From positions 1 through 64,000 of the IMG/VR virus record IMGVR_UViG_3300045971_000431: DNA of 64,000 nucleotides; one strand, given 5' to 3'. Below are positions 1-7,531 of this stretch, in pieces (the first letter of the stretch is position 1; every line of letters starts with the position of its first letter). The notes under the pieces are model-generated. The model was given only the letters and a program-made list of their open reading frames with translations, did no database searches and was not told the DNA's origin. The stretch comes from a virus. The translations under genes were made by a program, and so were the position numbers.

Positions 1-159
1 ATTGAAGATGATGGCATACTCGTAGGCGGCCAGCGCATCCATCACTTGTGCCTGCCAGTCGGCAGCCTTGCCCATCTCAATGGAGCCGGCCAAGAAGAGC
101 AGCACAGCTTCCCTGTCGAAATCGTCAGGCACGTGTTCAGGTGCAGTGTAGACCTTCAT
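1..159 (-). CDS. Nucleoside 2-deoxyribosyltransferase-like protein (partial)
   Basis: The gene starts with ATG at 159, after a strong GGAGGA ribosome site, and runs off the left edge. The visible 53 residues begin MKVYTAPE and contain FLAGSIEMGKAADWQ near residues 23-37. This resembles the start of the nucleoside 2-deoxyribosyltransferase-like family, where a FLaGsIemg loop binds the nucleoside and a dWq motif follows. Such enzymes exchange or hydrolyse bases on deoxynucleosides, which would fit the other nucleotide genes in the window (RNR, dCMP deaminase). The catalytic half lies outside the window, so activity cannot be judged. Confidence 0.6.
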   Translation of the reverse strand, partial: MKVYTAPEHVPDDFDREAVLLFLAGSIEMGKAADWQAQVMDALAAYEYAIIFN

Positions 160-160
160 G

Positions 161-1288
161 TCACTTCCTCCGGTAGTTGTTCGTCGTACGTGGGTAGAAA
201 CTCTGGCCGTTGGCGAACCACACGCCTGCGATGCCACCGATGATGATGAAGGCGCCCAGCGCAGCGAGCAACCACGTCGGCGGGTCGATCTCATTCGAGA
301 GGTACTTGAACTCCTTCATGTGGCGCCGCTCGAAGTTCGTGTCGATCTGCGCCGCCAAGATGCCTAGGATCGGGTCCCTCTGGATCTGGCCGAGTGCCAT
401 CACGTTGTCGCGCAGCTGCACCTTGAAGAGCTCGCGCTTCGTCCAGCTGATGACATCCACGAAGTCGATCTTGGGCCATGCTGCAGAGCCGATCACAAGC
501 ACGACGTCATTCTTGTTCGCGCCTTCCCATGCATCTTGCAGGGCATACACGTAATTCGCATCAGCCGTCTTGGCAACCACCACGATCACGTTCACCTGCT
601 TCGTCGGCCCGCGGTCCTTGAGCAACTCGCTGATGCCAGCATTCCAAGCAGGTGCATCGGGGGAGTTGTAGCCAGGAGTCAGGAAGCGGTTGAGCTTGTA
701 GTAGTCGAACACTTGATCGGGGTATGCAGGAACCAGCGAGGCGAACTGCGCCTTCAGCGAGGCCGATGACGGTTTGAACAAGCTCTCAGGTACCGCTTGT
801 ACGTAGTTCGTGTAGGAGTGGGTGCGAGCCACAGGATCGCCAGGCTTGATGATCGTCCAGCGCTGTGGGTTCGGGAGCATGTACACCGAGCTCGAGGTCC
901 AGTCCTTGCTGTCGATCGTGTACTTGCCGACGGTGGAGGCACAGTCCCAGTTCACCGTGTAGTGGTCCTCGGTGCAGGTCTGGCAGGTCTTCGTGCATGA
1001 TCGTTGTGCACCAGTGCCCGAACAACTCTCGGTGCAGTTGCATTCGTAGGTGCGAACATACGAGCCATGGACTCGGTCCTTGCTGGTGATCTTGCCGTTC
1101 CAGATCTCGGTGTCGGACGTTGCCAACCCATGCGAAGCCGCAAACACGATCACCGTGGCAATCACCCCGCCCAGGAACACAGCGCCGCCGGCGATCTGCG
1201 CTTCACGTCGCTGATAGCCGGCAAAGATGAGGGTGAGAACGCCCGCGAACAGCGGGACGATCATGTAGAGGATGAGTGTGGTGTTCAT
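161..1288 (-). CDS. Cysteine-rich protein with three membrane segments
   Basis: This is a 375-residue protein starting at ATG 1288 (MNTTLILYMIVP). Hydrophobic segments lie at about residues 4-23, 31-50 and 338-358, so both ends are membrane-anchored around a large loop. Residues about 80-125 carry some ten cysteines, many as CxC or CxxC pairs, suggesting disulfides or metal in a periplasmic loop. A later stretch (about 235-300, NVIVVVAKTADANYVYALQD) vaguely recalls TPM-type domains, but I would not name it on that. It sits just upstream of the deoxyribosyltransferase gene and follows two tiny membrane-protein genes, so these may form one envelope cassette. Function unknown. Confidence 0.75.
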   Translation of the reverse strand: MNTTLILYMIVPLFAGVLTLIFAGYQRREAQIAGGAVFLGGVIATVIVFAASHGLATSDTEIWNGKITSKDRVHGSYVRTYECNCTESCSGTGAQRSCTKTCQTCTEDHYTVNWDCASTVGKYTIDSKDWTSSSVYMLPNPQRWTIIKPGDPVARTHSYTNYVQAVPESLFKPSSASLKAQFASLVPAYPDQVFDYYKLNRFLTPGYNSPDAPAWNAGISELLKDRGPTKQVNVIVVVAKTADANYVYALQDAWEGANKNDVVLVIGSAAWPKIDFVDVISWTKRELFKVQLRDNVMALGQIQRDPILGILAAQIDTNFERRHMKEFKYLSNEIDPPTWLLAALGAFIIIGGIAGVWFANGQSFYPRTTNNYRRK

Positions 1289-1289
1289 G

Positions 1290-1412
1290 TCAGTCTTGAC
1301 GAGGTTGTCCTGGCCGCGCCGCCGCACCATCATTGGCGCCCCGCCAGATCAGCACGAAGGCGTACAGAAGGCCGAGGCAGTAAATGCCTGCGACGATGTG
1401 GGTGGGGTTCAT
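1290..1412 (-). CDS. Small membrane protein, 40 aa
   Basis: This 40-residue gene starts at ATG 1412 after GGAG and stops at TGA 1290-1292, two bases before the next start. Residues about 5-23 (HIVAGIYCLGLLYAFVLIW) form one membrane segment followed by a short polar tail rich in Ala, Pro and Arg. The tight spacing with the genes on both sides supports it as real. Function unknown. Confidence 0.65.
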   Translation of the reverse strand: MNPTHIVAGIYCLGLLYAFVLIWRGANDGAAARPGQPRQD

Positions 1413-1423
1413 GTGGTCTCCGA

Positions 1424-1543
1424 TCAAGCGCGTGGAGCGCGCTTCAGCTGGTGATCGCCGAAGTCGTTCTCGATGTTGGCTTGGAGAACGATCATCGAGA
1501 AGGTGTAAACGTTCGCGTAGAACAGCCAGATGCCGAAGATCAT
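1424..1543 (-). CDS. Small membrane-associated protein, 39 aa
   Basis: The gene starts at ATG 1543, overlapping the stop of the upstream gene as ATGA, and ends at 1424. The first 23 residues (MIFGIWLFYANVY and on) are hydrophobic or aromatic, and the tail is charged. It belongs to the same tightly packed unit as the 40-residue membrane protein downstream. Function unknown. Confidence 0.6.
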   Translation of the reverse strand: MIFGIWLFYANVYTFSMIVLQANIENDFGDHQLKRAPRA

Positions 1544-1758
1544 ACGGTTCTCCCGAGCTTCTTGTCGATGGCCTTGATCTTCTTGGCCAGTGCGAGGAGG
1601 TCTTCTTGACGGCCGATCTGCGCAGACTGGGTCTTCGAGCGAAGCGGCTGCATGGACAGCACCTCGATTTCGGTCACGATCGTGGCGCGCTGTGCGAGCA
1701 GTTTCTCGCGAGCATCACCAGCAACACGGCCTTCGGTTTGGTCTGCATGCCAGGTCAT
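1540..1758 (-). CDS. Small coiled-coil protein
   Basis: This 72-residue, highly charged, helix-prone protein (EKLLAQRATIVTEIEVLS, then EDLLALAKKIKAIDKKL) probably forms a short coiled coil. It is the first gene of a unit driven by the early promoter at 1785-1813, with a TAAGGA ribosome site. It overlaps the next gene by ATGA. I do not recognise a family. Confidence 0.7.
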   Translation of the reverse strand: MTWHADQTEGRVAGDAREKLLAQRATIVTEIEVLSMQPLRSKTQSAQIGRQEDLLALAKKIKAIDKKLGRTV

Positions 1759-1784
1759 GATGATCCTTAAGAGTTGATAAGGCT

Positions 1785-1813
1785 ATTCTATCACAACCAT
1801 GGAGGTTGTACAC
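1785..1813 (-). promoter_or_regulatory. Early promoter (TAGAAT, GTGTAC, 17-bp spacer)
   Basis: The -10 TAGAAT is at 1785-1790 and the -35-like GTGTAC at 1808-1813, 17 bases apart. It has the same TTGATGTGTACA upstream block as other early promoters here. It serves the gene starting at 1758, leaving a leader of about 20 bases. Confidence 0.65.
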
Positions 1814-1814
1814 A

Positions 1815-2090
1815 TCAAATTGCAGCGAGTTCAGCCTCGAACATCTGCGACATGGCTTCACCCCAGAACTCACACGGATCGCCCGTACGGCCCTTCTTCG
1901 TACCGTACGGCATATCTTCGAAGAAGTAGTTGTAGAGGAAGTCCTCGGCGATGGCGCGCTCGTTGTGCGTCATGTTCTCGCCAGTGACCTCGAGAGCAAC
2001 CAAGCGGGCAAGCTCTTCGTCGAGAACGTAGCCGAGGGCCTTAGCGCCAGGTTGCATTTCCAGCAGAATGGCAGCGATGAGATTATCCAT
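1815..2090 (-). CDS. Hypothetical acidic protein, 91 aa
   Basis: This is a 91-residue acidic protein starting MDNLIAAILLEMQPG, probably all helical. It is a single-gene unit: a TATAAT box at 2123-2128 lies 32 bases upstream, and the next early promoter follows its stop. No recognisable motif. Confidence 0.65.
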   Translation of the reverse strand: MDNLIAAILLEMQPGAKALGYVLDEELARLVALEVTGENMTHNERAIAEDFLYNYFFEDMPYGTKKGRTGDPCEFWGEAMSQMFEAELAAI

Positions 2091-2122
2091 GAAATTTCCA
2101 GTTGATGAGGATGATGATCCCC

Positions 2123-2128
2123 ATTATA
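2123..2128 (-). promoter_or_regulatory. Early promoter -10 (TATAAT)
   Basis: TATAAT preceded by the same GGTG context as at 3576 and 11471. The -35 is not clear. It lies 32 bases before the ATG at 2090. Confidence 0.5.
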
Positions 2129-2212
2129 CACCAAAACACGATCTCGCCCACAGCACGATGAGCGGTTGGTTTGCCAGCCAACCGCCACATGTGATCGAGA
2201 GGTTTCACACCG

Positions 2213-3553
2213 TCAGTCCTTTTCCTTGGCCAGGAACACGTCGTTGATGGCCTTGAAGCTGAAGCCACCATCGAAGCGCTTGAACACGACACCTTCACGG
2301 ATCAGGTGCTTGATGCTCGGGCCTTCGGCGAAGTCGAGCAGATCGCCCACATCCGTGAAAGCAAGCTCTTTCAGCGTCCAGCCGATTTGGTCAGCAGCGT
2401 TGGTCTCGTCGACGAAACCGCGCGCGGTGTACGTCGGCACATGGCCGACCATCTGACGATCGACACCCAACTCGTAGAGGCGGCCAACGATGTCCTTGCG
2501 TTCGCGCGGGGTCAGGAAGCTCGAAGTGGCCAGATCCTGGATGTCGAAGATGAACAGCTTGAACTGCTTGAGCTCTTCACGGTTGCCTTGGATGTTCGGG
2601 CCCATCAGCTCGCCTTGCACGGCCAGTTGGATGCCTTCGAGGTTGCACAGTTCCTGCAGCGCACGCAGCAGACCGCTGTCGACTGCCATCTTGACGAAGC
2701 TGTTGCCGGCGTTCTCTTCATTGACCTTCAGCTGCAGGTTTCGGCTGCACACGCCGCTCTCGAACTCGGGCCCGTTCTTGCGGGCGAAGGCGGTCATGCT
2801 GCTGCCGTCGAGCTTCATCGTGATCTCGTACAGCGCCTTCGGGTCGGCCTTGGCACGCAGCGTCTTCATCCACTTGCCACCGAGACCATCGCCGACCCAC
2901 TCGAGGATACCCTTCTCCTGCAGAGCGACCAGCGCCTCGGGCAGCAGAGGAGTGACATCGAACGGCACCAAGCGGTCCTCGTAGCTGAAGATCTCGGCTG
3001 CCAGGTTCTGGCAGCGTTCCTGGTCGGTCTTCTGGATGAAGCTCGGGAACAGACCTTCAGCTTGGCCGGCCAAGCAGGCGGGCAGCGCCGCTTCCCACTT
3101 GACGATGCCCATGTACGGGGCCAGATCGTGGTCGCGCAGTACGAACTCGATACCTTCAGCCTTGCAGTCGGCTTCGAGGTTCATGATGACGGCGCCGAGG
3201 CTGTCACTCATGCCGTTACCGAGATCTTCGGGCTTCAGCACCAGGCCTTGGCTGACTTGGCCGCGCAGCTTGATGGTGCGCAGCTTGTGGCCCTTGACGC
3301 CTTCGAAGATGCGTGGGCTCTTGTCGATCAGGAACTGCCAGGCAGGGTTGCCTTCGGGCAGGAAACTGTCGATCTCGAAGTAGACGCACTGGTCGCCCAC
3401 GTTGAACTCGCCCTTCTTCACGACGACCTTCCAGCCCTCGACAGTGGCGACGACGATGGCATCAGCACCCGCGATGGGGTTGATGTCACTGATGGTCCGG
3501 ACGGTGACCAGCTTGCGCTTGTTGGCGCTGACGTCCACGATTTCAGCAGTCAT
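2213..3553 (-). CDS. RNA ligase, DRB0094 (Rnl5-like) family
   Basis: This 446-residue protein starts at ATG 3553 after AAGGAGA. The N-terminal 120 residues look like the OB-type domain of the DRB0094 RNA ligase family; then come a GLFPSFIQKTDQERCQNL stretch typical of that family and nucleotidyltransferase motif I KLDGSS with the predicted adenylated lysine at about K247. Motif IV (EGVVFK) and motif V (SFKAIN) are near the C-terminus. Enzymes of this family seal RNA 3'-OH and 5'-phosphate ends, often at nicks. With the HD-Pnk end-healing enzyme at 45598 it would make a full repair pathway for RNA cut by host defence nucleases. It has its own early promoter at 3576. Confidence 0.88.
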   Translation of the reverse strand: MTAEIVDVSANKRKLVTVRTISDINPIAGADAIVVATVEGWKVVVKKGEFNVGDQCVYFEIDSFLPEGNPAWQFLIDKSPRIFEGVKGHKLRTIKLRGQVSQGLVLKPEDLGNGMSDSLGAVIMNLEADCKAEGIEFVLRDHDLAPYMGIVKWEAALPACLAGQAEGLFPSFIQKTDQERCQNLAAEIFSYEDRLVPFDVTPLLPEALVALQEKGILEWVGDGLGGKWMKTLRAKADPKALYEITMKLDGSSMTAFARKNGPEFESGVCSRNLQLKVNEENAGNSFVKMAVDSGLLRALQELCNLEGIQLAVQGELMGPNIQGNREELKQFKLFIFDIQDLATSSFLTPRERKDIVGRLYELGVDRQMVGHVPTYTARGFVDETNAADQIGWTLKELAFTDVGDLLDFAEGPSIKHLIREGVVFKRFDGGFSFKAINDVFLAKEKD

Positions 3554-3575
3554 GTGTTCTCCTTGCAGATGACCC

Positions 3576-3581
3576 ATTATA
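3576..3581 (-). promoter_or_regulatory. Early promoter -10 (TATAAT) for RNA ligase
   Basis: TATAAT with a degenerate upstream half: GTTACACAAG and CCTACACA lie where CTGTTACA and GTGTACA occur in the stronger copies. The leader is about 15 bases with AAGGAGA. The element overlaps the 3' end of the upstream gene. Confidence 0.55.
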
Positions 3582-3930
3582 CACCAACCTGAGGGTCTTG
3601 TGTAGGTTCTTGTGTAACAGTTTTGGGTTGACCATCGGGTGTAAGTGTCCGGGAGGCCAGCAGCCACTCGATGTTTGACCAGATCGACTTGCCGTTCTTG
3701 GTGAAGGCAACCCAGTTACCGAGCGAGCTTAGCTTGCCGTATGGCGCCTCGTCAGTCCGGCGCAGCAGATGCACCTCATCGCCCGGTTTGTAGATGTTTC
3801 CAGGCGCGAAGCCGGGCAAGCCCCAGTGCTCAGTGAAGATGAGGATGTCACCCTCTTCGGGCATCACCTCAGGCCGCTCCACCTCCAACGGGGTTTTGCC
3901 TTCGATGTGAATGAGGTAGTAGTCGTTCAC
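3577..3930 (-). CDS. Hypothetical protein, 117 aa
   Basis: This 117-residue protein starts MNDYYLIHIEGKTPLE. Mid-region Gly/Pro turns between beta-prone stretches suggest a small barrel-like fold. It overlaps the upstream HNH gene by ATGA, so it is probably cotranslated with it. Its last codons hold the -10 of the RNA ligase promoter. Function unknown. Confidence 0.7.
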   Translation of the reverse strand: MNDYYLIHIEGKTPLEVERPEVMPEEGDILIFTEHWGLPGFAPGNIYKPGDEVHLLRRTDEAPYGKLSSLGNWVAFTKNGKSIWSNIEWLLASRTLTPDGQPKTVTQEPTQDPQVGV

Positions 3931-4463
3931 AGGTAGCCCATCTGAATGTACGGCTTCAAGGCAGCAATGATCTCGTTCACGTTCTCACGGTGGATCTGCT
4001 TGACATGCCGCCTGACGGACTCGATGCCCTTCTTCACACGGTGATTGTCGATCAGTTCAGGGTGAGTCTTCGCAAAAGCGATGTCCTCGTCAGTGATGAT
4101 GTTGCCGCGTTCGCCATTGCAGTCAGTGCACCCAGGCCGGAGGTTCGCGACCGCATCAACCCCACCAAGGCTCTTCGGGATGATGTGGTCGCGGGTCATC
4201 AGCACTACACCCTGCGGGGTGGAGGCATACAGGTTGCAGTCTGGTGCACCGATGAGATCCTTCGGGTGCTTCTCGACGATCCACTGATCAGCTTCGGCGC
4301 CGCAACACCAACACTTGATGGGCTGCCCGCGCATATGACTGAAGAGGGCCCAACCATTGGGGCGAGCCACACGACGACCACGAACCAATCGCTGTTGCTT
4401 GTCAGAAGGTGCGAGCGCCTCGAAGCCAGTCTCGAGGTCAACGCCCGTGAAGTAGATGTGCAT
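3927..4463 (-). CDS. HNH endonuclease
   Basis: This 178-residue protein has a zinc-type HNH domain: CWCCG at about residues 51-55, the catalytic RDHIIPKSLGG at 91-101 (Asp-His pair), NLRP, then CTDCNGERGN at 112-121. Such enzymes cut DNA with one metal ion. In phages they are either free-standing homing nucleases or parts of packaging and degradation systems. It sits inside a cotranslated minus-strand operon (ATGA to the next gene), which argues for a resident phage function as much as for a recent mobile insertion. Confidence 0.82.
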   Translation of the reverse strand: MHIYFTGVDLETGFEALAPSDKQQRLVRGRRVARPNGWALFSHMRGQPIKCWCCGAEADQWIVEKHPKDLIGAPDCNLYASTPQGVVLMTRDHIIPKSLGGVDAVANLRPGCTDCNGERGNIITDEDIAFAKTHPELIDNHRVKKGIESVRRHVKQIHRENVNEIIAALKPYIQMGYL

Positions 4464-4465
4464 GA

Positions 4466-4792
4466 TCAGATCCGCTTGACGCGTCCGTGTTGGCGCGAGG
4501 TGCGATGCTCGTCAGTGTCCAGGACTGTCACGACCGTGTTGTCAACGATCACGAATAGGACGTTCTTGTACTCCTTGAAGCGGAGTTGAGCGTCGAAGCC
4601 GTGACGTTCACGGAGGCGGTCCATGAAGAGGGTGTCGTTCAGGTGGCGGTTGGTCCACGTTGCTTCGTCGAACAGCGCGTAGCACGAGCGAATGAACTCG
4701 ATATGGTTCGTGTAGTGCAGCAGATGCTTGTCATGCCGTTCACGCAGACGATCCTTGGCATGTTGCGACAACAACAGGGTGCGAGTGCCCAT
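4466..4792 (-). CDS. Hypothetical protein with HAKDRLRERH motif
   Basis: This is a 108-residue basic protein. The N-terminal LSQHAKDRLRERH resembles the His-Ala-x-x-Arg start of small DUF4258-like or BrnT-like toxin-related proteins, and beta strands (NVLFVIVDNTVVTVLD) follow. The likeness is short and I would not assign a function. It lies two bases before the HNH gene, in the same operon. Confidence 0.65.
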   Translation of the reverse strand: MGTRTLLLSQHAKDRLRERHDKHLLHYTNHIEFIRSCYALFDEATWTNRHLNDTLFMDRLRERHGFDAQLRFKEYKNVLFVIVDNTVVTVLDTDEHRTSRQHGRVKRI

Positions 4793-4794
4793 GA

Positions 4795-5193
4795 TCAGAC
4801 TCCACCCTTCAGGATGATGCCCTCGTGTTGGTAGGTCAGCAACCGCTGGCTATCGGGGGTGGCTGCCTTCTCGGCGAGGACACGACGGATCTCAAGGTCG
4901 AAGCGTTCGAGGTCGAGACGGGTCGAGGTGCCGCGGGCGCCAAGGTCAGTGGGCTTGAACTCTTCGGGTGCAAGGCTGCAACGGAAGCACTCGACGACCG
5001 AGGCATCTTCCAGGAAGGTGAAGCCGGGGCGGCCCGTCTGCTCGTGTACGACGATGCCAGTGACGGTGTTGACCTTCAGCCCGCTCTTGAAAGGCTTAGG
5101 CTGGAACTTCGTGGTTGTCTTGGGGTTCTTCCAGACCTGCTTGCCGATCATGGCTTGCCAGGTTTGGGTGTCTTCTTCGGTGAAGTTGCGCAC
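4795..5193 (-). CDS. Hypothetical protein, 132 aa
   Basis: This 132-residue protein starts MRNFTEEDTQTWQAM. The first half is basic with beta-prone stretches (VNTVTGIVVHEQTGRPGF), and the second half is helical and charged (RLDLERFDLEIRRVLAEK). It is spaced two bases from the next gene in the operon led by the promoter at 5592. No family recognised. Confidence 0.7.
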   Translation of the reverse strand: MRNFTEEDTQTWQAMIGKQVWKNPKTTTKFQPKPFKSGLKVNTVTGIVVHEQTGRPGFTFLEDASVVECFRCSLAPEEFKPTDLGARGTSTRLDLERFDLEIRRVLAEKAATPDSQRLLTYQHEGIILKGGV

Positions 5194-5210
5194 TTCGTAC
5201 TCCTTGGGGG

Positions 5211-5585
5211 TTATTCGGGGATGTTGACGCGGTAGAGAAGGGGGTGGACCTTGGTGACTTCGACGCGGTGGAGAACACCAGCAGAGACCATCTCAGTGGG
5301 GCTCCAGTTGCCGTTGCTGTAGACGATGCAGTAGAACGGGGAGCGAGTAGCAAGATCGATCTTGACCAGCTTGCCAAGCCGAACGCCCTTGCGGAAGATT
5401 TCGACGACAGCGGCCTTGGACCAATTGGCGATGATGTTGATGATGATCGGGTGGTCGAAGTCGCGCCAGCTGCCAGCGCGCGCGAGGAGAGCGGGAGGAG
5501 GCGTGATGGCGTGGGCTTCCAAGGCCTCGATCTGCGCGTCGAGGTCCTTCAGAGTGAAAACCTTGGTGAGGTATACGGTGTCCAT
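5211..5585 (-). CDS. Hypothetical protein with leaderless start, 124 aa
   Basis: The first ATG downstream of the -10 is at 5585 (MDTVYLTKVF), only six bases after TATAAT. The upstream in-frame ATG at 5603 lies before the -10 and cannot be transcribed from it. The protein is helical at the start (LKDLDAQIEALEAH) and then beta-rich (FYCIVYSNGNWSP). It heads an operon running to the RNA ligase. Function unknown. Confidence 0.72.
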   Translation of the reverse strand: MDTVYLTKVFTLKDLDAQIEALEAHAITPPPALLARAGSWRDFDHPIIINIIANWSKAAVVEIFRKGVRLGKLVKIDLATRSPFYCIVYSNGNWSPTEMVSAGVLHRVEVTKVHPLLYRVNIPE

Positions 5586-5591
5586 GATGCT

Positions 5592-5636
5592 ATTATACAT
5601 CAAGACATGCTGTCGTACACATCAAGATTGTAACAG
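5592..5636 (-). promoter_or_regulatory. Early promoter, full consensus
   Basis: TATAAT at 5592-5597, GTGTAC at 5615-5620 (17-base spacer) and CTGTTACA further upstream at 5629-5636. This is one of the best copies of the family. The ATG begins at 5585, so the transcript should start at or within a base or two of the start codon. Confidence 0.8.
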
Positions 5637-6044
5637 TTAAGGACCGACTACAGTCCTTCGGAGCTTCTGGAAGATGAGAATGTTACAAGCCCGAGCATGC
5701 GCTTCGAAGGCCATGTCAGGTGTCTCGACGAGAATGTCGCCATAGCGGAAGCAGGCCCGCCAACCGATCTGTGAAGGACCATTGATGCCAGGTGCCCACA
5801 CTCCCGGGTGGATGCCAAGCTTCTCTTCTAGCGTCGCCAGCTCAGTGAGATTGGACAAGTAGTTGGTGAATGGTCTGAGATGTGAACCGCACGAGGTCTG
5901 GAAAAACTCGACGAGCTTGTTCGCCTTGGCAAACCTACTCCACTCATCCATGACTGAAGTGGTACAGAACGTCACAAGTTCTTGTGGCGTAGGATCAGGC
6001 GCTTTCTTGCGGAAGTCAGCGATGTTGACGACGTTGTCAGTCAC
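5637..6044 (-). CDS. Hypothetical protein, 135 aa
   Basis: This 135-residue protein probably starts at GTG 6044 (VTDNVVNIADFRKK), overlapping the upstream stop by eight bases with GAGG about nine bases before; a TTG at 6050 is an alternative. It is mixed alpha/beta with two conserved-looking Cys residues. It ends exactly where the next early promoter begins, so it may be the last gene of its unit. Function unknown. Confidence 0.62.
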   Translation of the reverse strand: MTDNVVNIADFRKKAPDPTPQELVTFCTTSVMDEWSRFAKANKLVEFFQTSCGSHLRPFTNYLSNLTELATLEEKLGIHPGVWAPGINGPSQIGWRACFRYGDILVETPDMAFEAHARACNILIFQKLRRTVVGP

Positions 6045-6240
6045 CTGCAAGCACCTCGGCGATGGACCAACCTCTCGGCCAAAGCGTCCACCCCCACTGT
6101 GTCAAGATCCATGCTGTTTCGAGCGAGAACCAGATGTAGAGGTTCTCGGGGTTCCGGTAGAACACCAACGGAGCAAGGACTGGATGGTCCTTGCTCGAGA
6201 AGACTTCGACCGCGTTGAACTTCATCAGATCAAGACCCAT
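6037..6240 (-). CDS. Small aromatic-rich protein
   Basis: A 67-residue protein if it starts at ATG 6240 (AAGG ahead), or 62 residues from ATG 6225, which overlaps the upstream stop as TGATG. The second half is very rich in Trp (WFSLETAWILTQWGWTLWPRGW). It sits between two small overlapping genes in one operon. Function unknown. Confidence 0.6.
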   Translation of the reverse strand: MGLDLMKFNAVEVFSSKDHPVLAPLVFYRNPENLYIWFSLETAWILTQWGWTLWPRGWSIAEVLAGD

Positions 6241-6395
6241 ACGCCTTCATTGAGAACACGATGCTCATCCTTCGAGTTGGTCCAGAAGTGGACCTCATCG
6301 TTGCGTGGTGGATGCAGCGGCTTCGGTTCAGCGTCACCGCTATACATCACGAACTTCGGATTCTTCTGTGGTTCCAGGATTGAGTTGTCTGCCAT
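6225..6395 (-). CDS. Small hypothetical protein, 56 aa
   Basis: ATG 6395 has AGGAGA seven bases upstream and opens a 56-residue frame (MADNSILEPQKNP) ending in TGA shared with the next ATG. It overlaps the 3' end of the phosphoesterase gene by 56 bases in another frame. If that overlap is disfavoured, ATG 6347 (MYSGDAEPK) is the alternative. Function unknown. Confidence 0.55.
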   Translation of the reverse strand: MADNSILEPQKNPKFVMYSGDAEPKPLHPPRNDEVHFWTNSKDEHRVLNEGVWVLI

Positions 6396-7284
6396 TTTGA
6401 ATGTCTCCTATGTTGACAAATAGGCCCTTGGCCCGAACGAACTTCTTCCCCTCTGGAGTCTCGTATGGTTCCATGAAGGTGTTGAATTTGGTGTTCCACT
6501 CGCCACGATACCCACACGGGTTGCAGATGATGCGGGTCTCCCAGAGCTTCGTGTCGATCGTGTCGTGGGTGTGCCCGTGGATCCAAAGATCAGGCGCGTG
6601 GTCATATGCGAGAATGCTGTCGCAGTCACCAACAAACCCACCATTTGCGCCGTCTGAACCATCGCGCTCAAGGAACCGTTCAGACACGAGACGGCGAGAA
6701 GGTAAATGATGAGTGATCACGACGGTCTTACCACTGAACCGCATCTTCAGGTACTCGTCAATCGTCGCCTTCTGTTCCTGGTAAATCCGCTTCATGTCCT
6801 GAACGGTGAACCGAAGCTTCGCACTGCCGCGAGAAGTCTCGCCATTCGAGATCAGACGGAAGTCGTTCAGGTAGAACCCGACCTTGCCTTCATCGCCGAG
6901 TGTAGGGCCACCATCACCCCACAACGTGCCGTAGATGAAACGAACGTCTTCGATCTCCACGTACCCAACAGCGCCCAGCGCGTAGATCAGACCGGGGCAG
7001 TACCGCTGGAAGCGATCAGACATCTCACTGTTCCACGCCTTGTAGTCGTGCTTGTAATACTCATGGTTGCCCGCTATGAAGATCACTTGTGGGAACCGTT
7101 GCAGACAGACCTGCAAGAACCCGACGAGCTGGTCCGGTGCCGACGAGATGTCGCCAGCTAGAACGAGGATCGACTCAGGGTCGCGGTCATCGCGAGGCAA
7201 GAAGTCGATCGCCAGCGTTTCGGGATTTCGTTGAACGAAGCCCTCGAGGTGCAGGTCAGAAGCGATGCGGATGTACTTGATCAT
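6340..7284 (-). CDS. Calcineurin-like metallophosphoesterase
   Basis: This 314-residue protein has the full set of metallophosphoesterase motifs: SDLHLE at residues 9-14, LVLAGDIS near 40-48, GNHEYY near 71-76, an ITHHLPS block and a final HGHTHD. These bind two metals and cleave phosphoesters or cyclic nucleotides. The substrate cannot be read from the sequence. ATG 7284 lies five bases after TAGAAT, so the message looks leaderless; SDLHLE is so near the start that no later start is possible. Confidence 0.85.
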   Translation of the reverse strand: MIKYIRIASDLHLEGFVQRNPETLAIDFLPRDDRDPESILVLAGDISSAPDQLVGFLQVCLQRFPQVIFIAGNHEYYKHDYKAWNSEMSDRFQRYCPGLIYALGAVGYVEIEDVRFIYGTLWGDGGPTLGDEGKVGFYLNDFRLISNGETSRGSAKLRFTVQDMKRIYQEQKATIDEYLKMRFSGKTVVITHHLPSRRLVSERFLERDGSDGANGGFVGDCDSILAYDHAPDLWIHGHTHDTIDTKLWETRIICNPCGYRGEWNTKFNTFMEPYETPEGKKFVRAKGLFVNIGDIQNGRQLNPGTTEESEVRDV

Positions 7285-7289
7285 AGCCT

Positions 7290-7295
7290 ATTCTA
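7290..7295 (-). promoter_or_regulatory. Early promoter -10 (TAGAAT), leaderless
   Basis: TAGAAT, then AGGCT, then the ATG of the phosphoesterase gene. The upstream GGTG context matches other early promoters, but no clear -35 is seen. Confidence 0.5.
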
Positions 7296-7330
7296 CACCA
7301 ATCGTGATGAGGCGGACGCAAAAATGTAGG

Positions 7331-7495
7331 TCAGCCGACCCTGCGAGTGACTTCTTGGTGGAGCTGCAGCCACGTAGAAACATGTTGCTTCAGCTCGATG
7401 ATCACGCCTGGCTGGTCCAGATGCGATGCAGTCTCAACAACGGCCCTGGCGGCGTTGCGCTGTGCTGCGTAGAGACTGAAGTCGAAAAGACGCAT
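7331..7495 (-). CDS. Small hypothetical protein, 54 aa (late)
   Basis: ATG 7495 (MRLFDFSLYAAQRN) follows GGAG by six bases and opens a 54-residue helical frame ending TRRVG. A late TAAATA box lies 25 bases upstream, and the ribosome site falls in a stem-loop at 7499-7519. N-terminus and timing suggest a virion or late product. Function unknown. Confidence 0.6.
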   Translation of the reverse strand: MRLFDFSLYAAQRNAARAVVETASHLDQPGVIIELKQHVSTWLQLHQEVTRRVG

Positions 7496-7498
7496 GAT

Positions 7499-7519
7499 GC
7501 TCCATGGTTATCATGAAGC
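7499..7519 (-). promoter_or_regulatory. 5' leader stem-loop holding the ribosome site
   Basis: A seven-base-pair stem (one G-U pair) with a seven-base loop directly after the TAAATA box. One arm contains the GGAG of the gene at 7495. Confidence 0.45.
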
Positions 7520-7525
7520 TATTTA
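7520..7525 (-). promoter_or_regulatory. Late promoter box (TGTAAATA)
   Basis: The T4-type late box TAAATA in the short gap before the gene at 7495. Confidence 0.6.
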
Positions 7526-7531
7526 CAGCCG

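Noticed and set aside
3927-4463. HNH gene as a mobile intron-type endonuclease insertion.
   Set aside because: It is in the operon direction, joined by overlaps to both neighbours and does not interrupt a recognisable gene, so mobility is not supported.
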